From contig DFGT01000029.1 of assembly GCA_002371265.1 (NCBI GenBank), positions 7,888-71,887 on the forward strand: DNA of 64,000 nt. Reading direction: 5' to 3'. The DNA is from Bacteroidales bacterium UBA3743 (GTDB taxonomy: Bacteria > Bacteroidota > Bacteroidia > Bacteroidales > Paludibacteraceae). The notes beneath the pieces were generated by a model. The model was given only the letters and a program-made list of their open reading frames with translations. It was not told where the DNA came from and searched no databases. The number at the start of each line of letters is the position of its first letter. Position 1 is the stretch's first letter. Both the position numbers and the translations under genes were made by a program. Positions 27,257 through 36,473 of the stretch are shown piece by piece.

Positions 27257-29145
27257 AAGAAAGTCTACTCAATAATATCGAGTATCCCTCGGATTTGAAG
27301 AAACTTAAGGTGGAACAACTACCTCAGGTTTGTGAAGAGTTGCGTGCATTCATCATTGATGAGTTGTCGCACAACCCAGGGCACTTCGCATCCAGTCTTG
27401 GCACGATAGAGATCACCGTCGCTCTGCATTACGTGTTCGACATGCCGTCAGACAACATCGTTTGGGATGTGGGTCACCAGGCTTACGGACATAAGATTCT
27501 TACAGGAAGACGCAAAGTGTTCAACACAAACCGTAAGTTTGGCGGAATCAGCGGTTTCCCAAACCCTAAAGAGAGTGAATACGACTCATTCATAGCAGGT
27601 CATGCGTCCAACTCCATTTCCGCATCTTTGGGAATGGCGGTGGCGTCTAAACTTGAGCACAAAGAAAACCATACAGTTGCCATCATCGGAGATGGTGCAA
27701 TGACAGGCGGACTTGCTTTTGAAGGATTGAACAACGCATCCATATGCGACAATAATCTGCTTATCATCCTCAACGACAACCACATGGCAATTGACCCAGC
27801 AGTGGGAGGAGTGAGCGATTATCTGCTAAAACTAACCTCTTCACCACGATACAACCGTATCCGTGAAGGATTATACAACCGTGCTGTAAATGCGGGAATC
27901 ATCGGCGATGACAAGAAAGGCAAATTCACACGTCTTACAAATTCCGTCAAATCACTGTTGAGTAGCCAGCAAAACATGTTTGAAGGACTGAATATCAGAT
28001 ATTTCGGTCCATCTGACGGTCATAATGTCATTGAATTAGTCTCACTTTTGGAAGACTTGAAACGCATCAAGGGTCCTAAACTTCTTCATCTTATCACCAA
28101 GAAAGGCAAAGGATTCAAACCAGCAGAAGAGGCGGCTACAGAGTGGCACGCACCGGGCAAGTTTGACGTTGAGACGGGAGAAAAGATCAAAGTCATCCAG
28201 ACTGACCAACCTCCTTTGTTCCAAGACGTGTTTGGCCACACATTGCTTGAATTAGCACGTGAAAACGAGAAAATCGTTGGCGTGACACCAGCCATGCCGA
28301 CCGGTTGCTCGATGACATATATGATGCATGAGATGCCCAACCGAGCTTTCGACGTCGGAATCGCCGAGGGACACGCCGTGACATTCTCCGCAGGTATGGC
28401 AAAAGCAGGTCTGATGCCGTTCTGCAACATCTACTCTTCTTTCATGCAAAGAGGTTACGACAATGTCATCCACGACGTGGCAATACAGAATCTTAACATG
28501 GTGATCTGTCTCGACCGTGCCGGATTAGTCGGTGCGGACGGTGCCACACACCACGGAGCGTTTGATTTAGCGGCATTCCGTGTAGTGCCAAATTTGACAA
28601 TTGCGTCGCCAATCAACGAAAGCCAATTGCGCAAACTGATGTACACCGCCCAGCTGCCAGACAAAGGACCGTTCATGATACGTTATCCACGCGGCAAGGG
28701 AGAACAGAAAGACTGGCACTGTCCATTCGAAGAAATCCCCGTCGGAAAGGGAGAAATTCTCAATGATGGAGACGGAATAGCCGTGCTTACAGTCGGACCA
28801 ATTGGCAACACCGTCGCCAAAGCTATAAAAGAGCTTAATGACGAGGGATTAAATCCAGCGCATTACAATATGATTTTCGTCAAGCCATTGGATGAGGATT
28901 TGTTGAGAGAAGTCGGAAAAAAATTCCGTCGCATCATCACCGTGGAAGACGGAGTGAAGAATGGAGGAATGGGTTCTGCCGTGACCGAATTCTTCAACGA
29001 CGCAGATATTCCAGTAATTGTCAAACGACTCGGACTGCCGGACAAATTCGTGGAGCACGGCACTCCTGAAGAGTTGTACAAATTGTGTGGATTGGACAAA
29101 GACTCAATAAAGCAAGAAATTAAGAACCAATACAATAAGCTATGA
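27247..29145 (+). CDS. dxs: 1-deoxy-D-xylulose-5-phosphate synthase
   Basis: Thiamine-diphosphate enzyme that starts the MEP isoprenoid pathway. Family motifs are visible: DVGHQAYGHKILTGR near 75, the ThDP/Mg motif GDGAMTGG with the following N (LNDN), and YSSFMQRGYDNVIHDVAIQ in the pyrimidine domain. 632 residues. The start is either ATG 27247 or ATG 27253, the second giving an ATGA overlap with the coaE stop. The rhodanese gene overlaps its stop. Confidence 0.95.
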   Translation: MEMKESLLNNIEYPSDLKKLKVEQLPQVCEELRAFIIDELSHNPGHFASSLGTIEITVALHYVFDMPSDNIVWDVGHQAYGHKILTGRRKVFNTNRKFGGISGFPNPKESEYDSFIAGHASNSISASLGMAVASKLEHKENHTVAIIGDGAMTGGLAFEGLNNASICDNNLLIILNDNHMAIDPAVGGVSDYLLKLTSSPRYNRIREGLYNRAVNAGIIGDDKKGKFTRLTNSVKSLLSSQQNMFEGLNIRYFGPSDGHNVIELVSLLEDLKRIKGPKLLHLITKKGKGFKPAEEAATEWHAPGKFDVETGEKIKVIQTDQPPLFQDVFGHTLLELARENEKIVGVTPAMPTGCSMTYMMHEMPNRAFDVGIAEGHAVTFSAGMAKAGLMPFCNIYSSFMQRGYDNVIHDVAIQNLNMVICLDRAGLVGADGATHHGAFDLAAFRVVPNLTIASPINESQLRKLMYTAQLPDKGPFMIRYPRGKGEQKDWHCPFEEIPVGKGEILNDGDGIAVLTVGPIGNTVAKAIKELNDEGLNPAHYNMIFVKPLDEDLLREVGKKFRRIITVEDGVKNGGMGSAVTEFFNDADIPVIVKRLGLPDKFVEHGTPEELYKLCGLDKDSIKQEIKNQYNKL

Positions 29146-29522
29146 ATAGATTGAAAAGGATTTTAATTGCATTAGGATTCAGCTCTGCAGTAGCCGCAAA
29201 TGCGGGTGAATTCACTTCACTGTCTGTCACTGAATTTGCAACAGCAATCAAAAACGACTCTGTCGTTGTGGTAGACGTTCGTACACCAGCGGAATACAAG
29301 TCTGGCTACATCAAAGGAGCTCAAAACATTGATATGAAAAGTGCTGATTTCCAGACAGAAGCAGCCAAACTGGACAAGAAGAAAAAAATCGCAGTTTACT
29401 GCCGCTCTGGAAAACGAAGCAAAATAGCAGCAAACGCATTAGCAGACATGGGCTATATGGTGATCGAGCTCAACTCTGGAATGCTAGGTTGGCAGAACGC
29501 ATCAATGCCAGTTGAGAAATGA
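29142..29522 (+). CDS. Secreted rhodanese-domain protein
   Basis: A 126-residue protein with a signal peptide (MNRLKRILIALGFSSAVAANA) and a single rhodanese domain: VVVDVRTPAEYKSGYIKGAQNID, then the active-site loop with Cys87 in VYCRSGKRS. It is probably periplasmic sulfurtransferase-like, substrate unknown. Its ATG overlaps the dxs stop (ATGA), placing it at the end of the operon. Confidence 0.9.
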   Translation: MNRLKRILIALGFSSAVAANAGEFTSLSVTEFATAIKNDSVVVVDVRTPAEYKSGYIKGAQNIDMKSADFQTEAAKLDKKKKIAVYCRSGKRSKIAANALADMGYMVIELNSGMLGWQNASMPVEK

Positions 29523-29595
29523 TTGAGGATGGATGATTGATGGTTGATGATTAAGGATTGATTAAACCGTCCATCATCAACCATCCATCCAAAAT
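29522..29595. repeat. GATGG/CCATC hairpin repeat, left of four-helix-bundle gene
   Basis: GATGGTTGATGAT pairs perfectly with ATCATCAACCATC across about 22 bases, flanked by further GGATGG/CCATCC. A related repeat lies on the other side of the following gene. Confidence 0.75.
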
Positions 29596-30024
29596 ATGAT
29601 TAGTATGGAGTACAAAAATAAAAGAGGGAATCTATCTAACTTGATGTCGGAAAATCAAAAGATTTCTGGCAACGTTCAGATTTTATCATATGATTTTGCT
29701 TGCCGTATTTCTCGCTTGTTTCAATATCTTACAGAAGATGCTGAATACAAGGAGTTTGTGATGGCCAAACAGGTATACAGAAGCGGTACATCAATAGGAG
29801 CAAATATTCGAGAAACTAATCACGCTCAATCGAAAGCTGATTTTTTGAACAAAATGAATATCGCTCTAAAAGAAGCTGACGAAACAGACTATTGGTTAAA
29901 CTTACTTCATGATAATGGATATCTTAATGATTCAAATTTTGAATCAATAAATCACGATTGCATACGAATTCTAAAATGTTTGTCTGCTATTGTAAAATCT
30001 GTGAAAACAAAACTAGGAAAATAA
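29596..30024 (+). CDS. Four-helix-bundle protein (S23/IVS-encoded family)
   Basis: A 142-residue all-helical protein of the family first seen inside 23S rRNA intervening sequences and related to the Avd protein of diversity-generating retroelements. The signature segment is AKQVYRSGTSIGANIRETNHAQSKADFLNKMNIALKEADET. Alternative starts are ATG 29605 and 29644. No reverse transcriptase or rRNA is nearby, so a DGR role is not supported. The gene stands alone between two hairpin-rich repeats of one type, which suggests a small mobile cassette. Function unknown. Confidence 0.85.
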   Translation: MISMEYKNKRGNLSNLMSENQKISGNVQILSYDFACRISRLFQYLTEDAEYKEFVMAKQVYRSGTSIGANIRETNHAQSKADFLNKMNIALKEADETDYWLNLLHDNGYLNDSNFESINHDCIRILKCLSAIVKSVKTKLGK

Positions 30025-30026
30025 AA

Positions 30027-30104
30027 ATGATTGACGATTGAGGATGGACAATTGAGGATGGACAATTGAGGATGGATTAAACCATCCACCATCAACCATC
30101 AACC
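30027..30104. repeat. GATGG/CCATC hairpin repeat, right of four-helix-bundle gene
   Basis: Three direct copies of ATTGAGGATGG(ACA) are followed by GGATGGATTAAACCATCC and three ACCATCA units. It is related to the repeat at 29522 and also abuts the end of the convergent Lrp gene. Confidence 0.75.
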
Positions 30105-30105
30105 A

Positions 30106-30576
30106 TCACAACCTGATACCATAATTCTGCTTCAACGTCTCCATCACAAACACACTCTGAACCCTGCCGACATAATCTAACTCACCCACCTTGTAAAGGA
30201 TAAACTCCTGATACTCTTTCATTCCACGCACATTCACCTTCATAAGGAAGTCGCAATCACCACTCACATTGTAGCATTCTGTCACTTCCTCCCAACTCGA
30301 CACTATCTCACGAAACTCATCCGCCACCTCTCGGTTGATCTGCTTGAAACTGATATTACAATAGACTGCGAAACTTCTGTCTATTCGGTCAGCGTCGATA
30401 ATCGCCGTATACATTTTGATATACCCCTCACGCTCCAAACGACGGTGACGCTCAAAAGTCGGCGTTGTGCTCAAGTGAATACGTGCAGCCAACTCCTTAT
30501 TTGTAAGACGGCTGTTCTGTTGCAATTCTCGCAAAATTCGGATGTCTATGTCATCCAATGTTTGTATCTGTGCCAT
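30106..30576 (-). CDS. Lrp/AsnC family transcriptional regulator
   Basis: 156 residues: an N-terminal AsnC-type winged helix (DDIDIRILRELQQNSRLTNKELAARIHLSTTPTFERHRRLEREGYI) and a C-terminal RAM/effector domain with EVTECYNVSGDCDFLMKV. It probably senses an amino acid and regulates its metabolism; targets are not identifiable. A minus-strand TAATTTTG box at 30608-30615 lies 32 bases before the start. Confidence 0.93.
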   Translation of the reverse strand: MAQIQTLDDIDIRILRELQQNSRLTNKELAARIHLSTTPTFERHRRLEREGYIKMYTAIIDADRIDRSFAVYCNISFKQINREVADEFREIVSSWEEVTECYNVSGDCDFLMKVNVRGMKEYQEFILYKVGELDYVGRVQSVFVMETLKQNYGIRL

Positions 30577-30649
30577 AATTTGGAATGTTATTCTTGATTC
30601 AACGACACAAAATTACAGATTATTCCAATAAAAGAGAATACAGCAGAAG

Positions 30650-30682
30650 AAAAAAGACGGACATCACTGCCCGTCTTTCCTA
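30650..30682 (-). terminator. Terminator after first DUF6515 gene
   Basis: AAAGACGG / CCGTCTTT stem with A residues on the left, which read as T on the minus strand. Confidence 0.65.
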
Positions 30683-30709
30683 ATTTATTTAATTCATATC
30701 TAAATATAA

Positions 30710-31489
30710 TCAATAGTCGATATCGACTTTAATCACTTCATACCAAATCTCGCCATTGAAGACCACAGCCTTATACTGCACTCCACCAACAGTGTAGTAA
30801 GTATTGCCATTGATGTCGATTCTCTCATAGCCGTCTGGAATACTCTCCACTATCGCTCCTACCGGAGGTGCCACCACTACATACTCACGAGAAGGTGCCA
30901 TGTATGAGTAGAATGTGCCATAATAATAATAGTACGACACTCCGTTAACCCAAACGACACGATACTCTGGAATCGACGACACACGGAATCCTGCATGTGG
31001 ACGATGGATCACATACTTATTGTTGTGATAACGGTAGAAAATACCGTCACGATAGTAGTAATCACCTGTATGATGCTTGATCACATGCGACTTTCTGGTA
31101 GCCTTCTTCATCGACACAGACGAACCATAATGAGGTTTCTTGTGATAGTTGGCAGCAGGAGCCACTTTATGCGGCTGAAGGTGTTTGCTTGGCGACGAAG
31201 TTGATACCGGTCCACGCTCAACACGGTTGGGAGCCTTTGGTGGAGCCACATGATTATTGTTGTGAGCAGGCTGAGCTGTAGGACGAGCCGAACGCTCAAC
31301 ACGCACTGACGATGTTGTGTTTCCTTTTGAAGGAGTGTTTGAAGACGACGGTGAAGCAGACACCGAAGTCGATGTGGCTGGACGAGCGGAAGACTCTGAT
31401 CCACCACGTGAACGCTGTGCGAAAGCGTCTGCCGAGCTGAATAGCAAACATGTTGCGATTGCAGCGAATATCAATTTAGTCTGTTTCAT
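30710..31489 (-). CDS. DUF6515 family secreted protein, paralog 1
   Basis: 259 residues. A signal peptide (MKQTKLIFAAIATCLLFSSADAFAQ) is followed by RSRGG, a low-complexity Ser/Thr/Pro/His-rich linker (about 30-120), and a C-terminal Tyr-rich domain. In that domain the unit YYYRDGIFYRY / VNGVSYYYYYGTFYSY / VNGNTYYTVGGVQYKAV-type repeats three times, with PPVGAIVESIPDG between. This is the DUF6515 pattern. Role unknown, presumably envelope. The paralog at 33015 shares signal peptide, RSRGG and domain layout, and rarA lies between them on the other strand. Confidence 0.75.
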   Translation of the reverse strand: MKQTKLIFAAIATCLLFSSADAFAQRSRGGSESSARPATSTSVSASPSSSNTPSKGNTTSSVRVERSARPTAQPAHNNNHVAPPKAPNRVERGPVSTSSPSKHLQPHKVAPAANYHKKPHYGSSVSMKKATRKSHVIKHHTGDYYYRDGIFYRYHNNKYVIHRPHAGFRVSSIPEYRVVWVNGVSYYYYYGTFYSYMAPSREYVVVAPPVGAIVESIPDGYERIDINGNTYYTVGGVQYKAVVFNGEIWYEVIKVDIDY

Positions 31490-31557
31490 AATCTTTCGTT
31501 TTTAGTTTTCTGATGCAAATGAAAATAAAAATATTAGATTATTCTACGGGCAAATCG

Positions 31558-31565
31558 TATTTTTG
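31558..31565 (+). promoter_or_regulatory. -7 box of rarA
   Basis: TATTTTTG with TTAG 20 bases upstream (31534-31537). It lies inside the longer open frame that begins at 31513, so the ATG at 31594 is the real start. Confidence 0.5.
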
Positions 31566-31593
31566 TGGTGAATTTTCACATTTATTAAATAAA

Positions 31594-32868
31594 ATGCAGC
31601 CATTAGCGGAAAGAATGCGACCAAAGTCGCTGGAGGACTATGTTGGACAGCAGCATCTCATCGGAGACGGTGCGGTGCTTCGTCGTATGATCGACTCTGG
31701 AAAGATCTCGTCATTCATTCTGTGGGGACCTCCTGGTGTCGGCAAAACAACTCTTGCAGGAATCATTGCCGAACAACTGCGTCTGCCTTTCTTCACATTG
31801 AGTGCCATTTCTTCTGGCGTGAAGGATATACGTGAGGTATTGGAAAAGGCAAAACATTCACGCGGATTCGACATGCAAGCCCCTATCCTGTTCATCGACG
31901 AGATCCACCGCTTCTCCAAGTCGCAACAGGATTCATTATTGAGTGCTGTGGAGAGGGGCGTAGTCACATTGATCGGTGCGACGACGGAAAACCCATCTTT
32001 CGAAGTGATCACCCCATTGCTTTCCCGCTGCCAGGTGTATGTGCTGAAACCGCTTGAGAATGAGGACCTATTGCGTCTCGCTGAAAAAGCGATTTCCACG
32101 GATTACGAGTTGAAACAAAGGAATGTGGTGCTGAAGGAGACCAACGCCCTACTCCGCTTCTCAGGTGGCGACGCGAGAAAAATGCTCAATATTATAGACC
32201 TCGTATGCAATGCGGAACAGGATAAGGAGACGGTGGAATTGACAGACGATTTGATAACCATCCGTCTGCAACAGAATCCTAGTGCCTACGACAAGAATGG
32301 CGAGCTTCACTACGATATCATCTCCGCTTTTATCAAAAGTATCCGTGGTTCCGACCCTGACGCCGCCATCTATTGGCTCGGACGAATGGTGGCTGGAGGA
32401 GAAGATCCGAAGTTTATTGCCCGCCGACTTGTGATTTCAGCTGCCGAGGATATTGGTCTTGCCAATCCAAACGCGCTGTTGCTTGCCAATGCCGCATTCG
32501 ACGCTATTCAGAAAATCGGATGGCCGGAAGGCAGAATCGTGTTGGCAGAAGCCACTATCTATCTTGCCACAAGTCCAAAAAGCAACTCCGCATACAAAGC
32601 GATTGGAGCGGCTCTTGATATGGTGCAGAAGACGGGAGATCTGCCAGTGCCGCTCAACATCCGTAATGCCCCTACCAAACTGATGGAGCAGATGGGATAC
32701 GGAGCTGAATACCGTTATCCGCATGATTATCCTGGTCATTTCTACGCACAGCAGTATATGCCAGACGCCATCTCAGGTGTGCAGCTATGGAACGGAGGCG
32801 ACAGTGCTGCCGAGGCAAAGATGCAGGAGCAGATGAAGAGGCTGTGGGGAGAGTTTAAGAAATATTAA
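31594..32868 (+). CDS. rarA: Replication-associated recombination protein A (RarA/MgsA)
   Basis: AAA+ ATPase acting at stalled replication forks. From the chosen ATG (MQPLAERMRPKSLEDYVGQQHLIG) the protein is 424 residues. Walker A is GPPGVGKT near 45-52, Walker B LFIDEIHRF, sensor 1 GATTENPSF. The C-terminal clamp-loader-like and MgsA domains (IRGSDPDAAIYWLGRMVAGGEDPKFIARRL, ending YPHDYPGHFYAQQYMPD) are complete. The 27 upstream in-frame codons are rejected because they overlap the promoter. Confidence 0.93.
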   Translation: MQPLAERMRPKSLEDYVGQQHLIGDGAVLRRMIDSGKISSFILWGPPGVGKTTLAGIIAEQLRLPFFTLSAISSGVKDIREVLEKAKHSRGFDMQAPILFIDEIHRFSKSQQDSLLSAVERGVVTLIGATTENPSFEVITPLLSRCQVYVLKPLENEDLLRLAEKAISTDYELKQRNVVLKETNALLRFSGGDARKMLNIIDLVCNAEQDKETVELTDDLITIRLQQNPSAYDKNGELHYDIISAFIKSIRGSDPDAAIYWLGRMVAGGEDPKFIARRLVISAAEDIGLANPNALLLANAAFDAIQKIGWPEGRIVLAEATIYLATSPKSNSAYKAIGAALDMVQKTGDLPVPLNIRNAPTKLMEQMGYGAEYRYPHDYPGHFYAQQYMPDAISGVQLWNGGDSAAEAKMQEQMKRLWGEFKKY

Positions 32869-32899
32869 TTAAAAATTAGACATGCGGAACTATAAATAA

Positions 32900-32945
32900 A
32901 AGCCGAAGGATCCTGAATTCACAGAGTCCTTCGGCAATTTCTTTA
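32900..32945 (+). terminator. Terminator after rarA
   Basis: GCCGAAGGA / TCCTTCGGC 9-bp stem followed by AATTTCTTT. Located between convergent genes. Confidence 0.65.
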
Positions 32946-33014
32946 TTATACTTTTTTCAAATGATTATGGGTAAATCCATATTATTTCTTCGAAAATAGC
33001 TTAATTCTCCACAA

Positions 33015-33893
33015 TCATTTGGCAGAAGCAAAATAATCTTTAATATAATACATTGTTTTTCTATCCAAATTAGTCACCTCATATTTTTCCTTTCCTTCAG
33101 AACGGATCGCTTTGTAGAGAACATTATAAACAATATAATAACTATTGTTGCCCATCTCTATTTTCTTTGCATAATCAGGCAAATTATCTACAACCAGTCC
33201 AACAGGAGGTGTTACAACCACATACTCAGATGTGAAATTGTCGTAAATATAGAATGTCCCATAATAGTAGTAATAAGAGACACCATTAACTATATATTCA
33301 TTACGTGATGCTGGTATGTCAGGAACTCGGAGTCCACTACAAGGTTTATCAATCACAAACCTGCGATTACTATTGAGACTTTTTGAAAAGAATATACCAT
33401 CACGATAATAATAATCTCCTGCCTGACGAGGAATCAAAAGAGATTCTTTAGTAGCTGTACGTTTTCCTACTTTATGTCCATAAACAGGAAAATATGCATT
33501 CAGTATATCATAATTAGAAAAAGCATCAAACACTGAGACTGCAGAAGGTCCGGTAACAAACACATAATTTTCATCTGCACCATAATAATTAGTGCTATTA
33601 TTATAGACACTATTGGTTACAGAATAGGATCTGCCAGAATGTCCACAACAAGATGATCTCGAACTAGAATATGATCTTGAACTAGAATACGATCTCGAAC
33701 TTCCTCCACCATACGAGTTAGAACTAGAACTCGATCGTGACGACGAAGAAACCTTACTTACCGATCGTGGTCCGCTCTCCACTCGACCACCAGAAGATCC
33801 ACTACCACCACGGGAACGTTGCGCAAACGCGTCTGCTGAGCAGAACAGCAACAATGTCGCAATAACGACAGAAATGAATTTAGAGTGTTTCAT
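33015..33893 (-). CDS. DUF6515 family secreted protein, paralog 2
   Basis: 292 residues. The signal peptide (MKHSKFISVVIATLLLFCSADAFAQ) and RSRGGSG are shared with the paralog at 30710. The linker is a strongly repetitive Ser/Arg/Tyr tract (SYSSSRSYSSSRSS, about 60-85) ending in CCGHSG. The C-terminal Tyr-rich domain repeats YYYRDGIFFSK, VNGVSYYYYYGTFYIY and a third unit, again with PPVGLVVDNLPDY. An extra segment (about 100-150) precedes that domain. Function unknown. The Ser-coding tract is made of short direct DNA repeats and could vary in length. Confidence 0.72.
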   Translation of the reverse strand: MKHSKFISVVIATLLLFCSADAFAQRSRGGSGSSGGRVESGPRSVSKVSSSSRSSSSSNSYGGGSSRSYSSSRSYSSSRSSCCGHSGRSYSVTNSVYNNSTNYYGADENYVFVTGPSAVSVFDAFSNYDILNAYFPVYGHKVGKRTATKESLLIPRQAGDYYYRDGIFFSKSLNSNRRFVIDKPCSGLRVPDIPASRNEYIVNGVSYYYYYGTFYIYDNFTSEYVVVTPPVGLVVDNLPDYAKKIEMGNNSYYIVYNVLYKAIRSEGKEKYEVTNLDRKTMYYIKDYFASAK

Positions 33894-34078
33894 AAGCTTG
33901 TGATTTTTAGCCTAGTTTTCATTTCACAAAGGAAAAAATTATTTTGATTTTTTCATACAAAAAGCAAATTTTGATGATAATTGCAACATTTTTTTAACAA
34001 AAAAAGAATGAATCTATCACAAAAACTGCAATTTTACTTAAAATCTAGATGATTAACATCTTCTGTTTCTAATCCTAA
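33894..34078. other. A/T-rich upstream region of DUF6515 paralog 2
   Basis: Leader region of the minus-strand gene, rich in A/T. No confident promoter or gene seen. Confidence 0.4.
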
Positions 34079-34281
34079 TTTTAACGTGAGTCCGACGAAT
34101 TTTAATCTGTGAATCATTTTCCACTTTCAGATTGAATTCTCACCTCTTTTTCTCATAAAAAAGACATAGCCCTTCTCTGTAACCATTGTGTCTCTGTGGT
34201 TTTATTAAATTTATGTGCTCGCCTACGGCTCGCACGTGGAAAGGGGTTAGGACGTTCCGTCCTTAACAATCCTCACTTATG
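34079..34281 (-). repeat. Interspersed ~200-bp repeat, family R, copy 2 (minus orientation)
   Basis: Read on the minus strand it begins GAGGATTGTTAAGGACGGAAC, has the hairpins GGACGGAACGTCC and GTGCGAGCCGTAGGCGAGCAC, then TAATAAAACCACAGAG, TTACAGAGAAGGGCTATG, TATGAGAAAAAGAGGTGAG, TTCAATCTGAAAGTGGAAAATGATTC and ends near AATTCGTCGGA. Copies 3 and 4 have the same blocks in the same order. Confidence 0.85.
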
Positions 34282-34368
34282 ACACTCCAACTATCTTTTT
34301 AATTTCGTCGAATTCACGTTAATTTTAAAATTTACAAAACAGATGTTTCGGACAATCCCGTCTACATT

Positions 34369-35208
34369 TTACTCAAACTCATAATCCCTGCGATGCATTT
34401 TGCACCACTTTATGATCCTATCCTTGTCTGCCTGTGTAAAAGAGACATATCTGTTTCTTCCTACATTACGCACATACTTGTTGAACGCAAACGCATCCGG
34501 GAATCCCTTCAGTCGGTCCACAAGAAAAAAACTGATGAAATAGACAACGTCGTCATACTCAATATCACCGTTGTAGTCTTTATATACAAAATACTGGTTT
34601 TGATGGTTTATTATGAAATCCAAAACACAGTCGCAAAACCTTCGGTCTGGGAAACGTCCGCAGATGAGTGGCAGATATTGTCCGATAGCAATTGGAATTG
34701 TCTTATTCACCGTCGAGCATTCCCTCATGGAATTTTCCCACTGATCCGCGATTTCCTTGTCGCCAAACTCAAACAAAATCGATTCATATAAATTCTTGCC
34801 TCGCTTATCACTCTTTTTGAACCACTCCTTCACAAGCGGCACATACGACTTATCATTGAAATATTTCAGATAGGTGAGGATTCGCGTCTCATTATATTGT
34901 ACAGACGCAGTATCGAAAATTCTTTTTATCTGCGGTTTGGAAAAATCATACGGAGTGGCGACGAGGGTGATGAATTTCAGAAAATCGTTGGAGGCGACGC
35001 CGATGCTGTCGATATAGAAATCAATCACACCAGACTTTATCACTGGGTCGTCCAGATTAAACCTGACCTTCAGACTATCAATGAAAAGAGTATCCCTATC
35101 AACGGAGTCTGCATAGACTGAGATGGGGCAAAAAGTCAACGTCGCCAACAACAGCGACAAAAGTCCATTAAATATAGTAGTCCTAAGTTTTATCAAGTCG
35201 CAACTCAT
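34369..35208 (-). CDS. Secreted protein of unknown function
   Basis: Not recognised. 279 residues with a hydrophobic N-terminal segment (FNGLLSLLLATLTFCPISVYA) that looks like a signal peptide after a short basic start. The rest is mixed, helix-rich and Tyr/Phe/Asp-rich, with pairs of helices (KRIFDTASVQYNETRILTYLKYF; VPLVKEWFKKSDKRGKNLYESIL) that may be HEAT-like, and four Cys in the C-terminal third (CSTV, ICGRFPDRRFCDC). It stands alone. The 5' side (35209-35480) is A/T-rich non-coding sequence. Confidence 0.65.
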   Translation of the reverse strand: MSCDLIKLRTTIFNGLLSLLLATLTFCPISVYADSVDRDTLFIDSLKVRFNLDDPVIKSGVIDFYIDSIGVASNDFLKFITLVATPYDFSKPQIKRIFDTASVQYNETRILTYLKYFNDKSYVPLVKEWFKKSDKRGKNLYESILFEFGDKEIADQWENSMRECSTVNKTIPIAIGQYLPLICGRFPDRRFCDCVLDFIINHQNQYFVYKDYNGDIEYDDVVYFISFFLVDRLKGFPDAFAFNKYVRNVGRNRYVSFTQADKDRIIKWCKMHRRDYEFE

Positions 35209-35502
35209 TAAAAATCTCTTTTCAAACGAAAAATCCCCCGACCCATATTACATTCATACAAGTCAAGAGATTGAGCCATGATGCCAGCGTAATAAATGAA
35301 TTTTTATTCAGCAGACATAATATAAAAGCGGAGAAAAGCACCGCCTTTCATTTTTACGCTGCAAAAATACAAAAAAATTGAATATTATGAAACAAGCGGT
35401 AGAGTTTGTGGCGACGGGAAAAATACCAATTTTTAGGTATCATATACGCTGAATTTTGCAACCTGATTGCATAATGCCATGACTAACTTTGCATCAACAA
35501 TA

Positions 35503-36471
35503 ATGAAGAACAAGACAAAAGACAATTTTTTTTACAAACCAAATATGACAGATACTACCATTATAATAGGCACAAACTCATGGGGCGGAAGCCTTTACTC
35601 CAAAATTTTGCGTGGAAGCTCAGTAAGCAAAGAGACAATCAAGCAGACTGCTGAACTTGCAATAAACAATGGGTTTATAATGTTTGACACTGCTCGCAAC
35701 TACGGATTTGGCAAAAGTCAGAAACTAATCGGCGAATTTGCATTACCAGAAATGAAGATTTCGACGAAATTCACACCGTTCTCTAAAAAATACAAACCGG
35801 GACAAGTGAGAAAATCATTAGAAAAAGACTTAAAAGATTTCAACAGGAAATTCGTAGACATCTATTGGCTTCATCTGCCTATGTCTATAGAGGAAAACCT
35901 TATGGAAATGGCGATACTCTACCGCGAGGGCAAAATAGGTGCAATCGGAATCTCTAATTGCAATCTGGAAGAAGCAAAATTAGCAAAGGAAATTTTAGAC
36001 CGTGAACAAATTCCGCTCTACGGAATACAAAACCATTACAGTCTGATAGAACGGACATGGGAACAAAACGGTCTTGTGGAATGGTGTGTAAATAACAATA
36101 TAAAATTCTGGGCATGGGCTGTATTGGAAGAAGGAATGCTGACGGGAAGCACCCCAAGCGGAGTGATGAGCTTAATATACCGTCGTCGCACTAAGAAATT
36201 ACAGCCACTCTACAAAGTAATGGGTGATATTGGAGAAAGATATGGTATCTCAACAGCTCAGGTAGCCATTGTCTATTGTCTCACAAAAGGAATTACACCA
36301 GTGTGCGGATGCCGGAAGCCATATCATATAGAACAACTTATCCAAGACTCAGCAATACGGTTTACCGACGACGAAATCAAGATTCTTGAGACCACAGCGC
36401 AACAATGCGGCGTGACAGTGATGAAAGCCGACATGTTCAGGTTTATGTCTAATTTAAGTATTTGGTTATGA
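35503..36471 (+). CDS. Aldo/keto reductase
   Basis: NADPH-dependent TIM-barrel oxidoreductase of about 322 residues. The catalytic tetrad is visible as Asp and Tyr in MFDTARNYGFGKSQKLIG, Lys in ISTKFTPF and His in DIYWLHLPM. The C-terminal cofactor region is VCGCRKPYHIEQLIQ. Substrate unknown. The start at 35503 is preferred over the upstream ATGs at 35467 and 35479 because a TAACTTTG -7 box occupies 35484-35491. ATG 35545 is a further alternative. It ends directly before repeat copy 3. Confidence 0.85.
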   Translation: MKNKTKDNFFYKPNMTDTTIIIGTNSWGGSLYSKILRGSSVSKETIKQTAELAINNGFIMFDTARNYGFGKSQKLIGEFALPEMKISTKFTPFSKKYKPGQVRKSLEKDLKDFNRKFVDIYWLHLPMSIEENLMEMAILYREGKIGAIGISNCNLEEAKLAKEILDREQIPLYGIQNHYSLIERTWEQNGLVEWCVNNNIKFWAWAVLEEGMLTGSTPSGVMSLIYRRRTKKLQPLYKVMGDIGERYGISTAQVAIVYCLTKGITPVCGCRKPYHIEQLIQDSAIRFTDDEIKILETTAQQCGVTVMKADMFRFMSNLSIWL

Positions 36472-36473
36472 AG

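Noticed and set aside
29596..30024. Diversity-generating retroelement (Avd-like protein)
   Set aside because: No reverse transcriptase, template repeat or variable repeat is seen nearby. Only the protein fold is shared.
31513..31593. Upstream start for rarA
   Set aside because: A TATTTTTG promoter box lies in this segment, and the extra 27 residues are not family-like.
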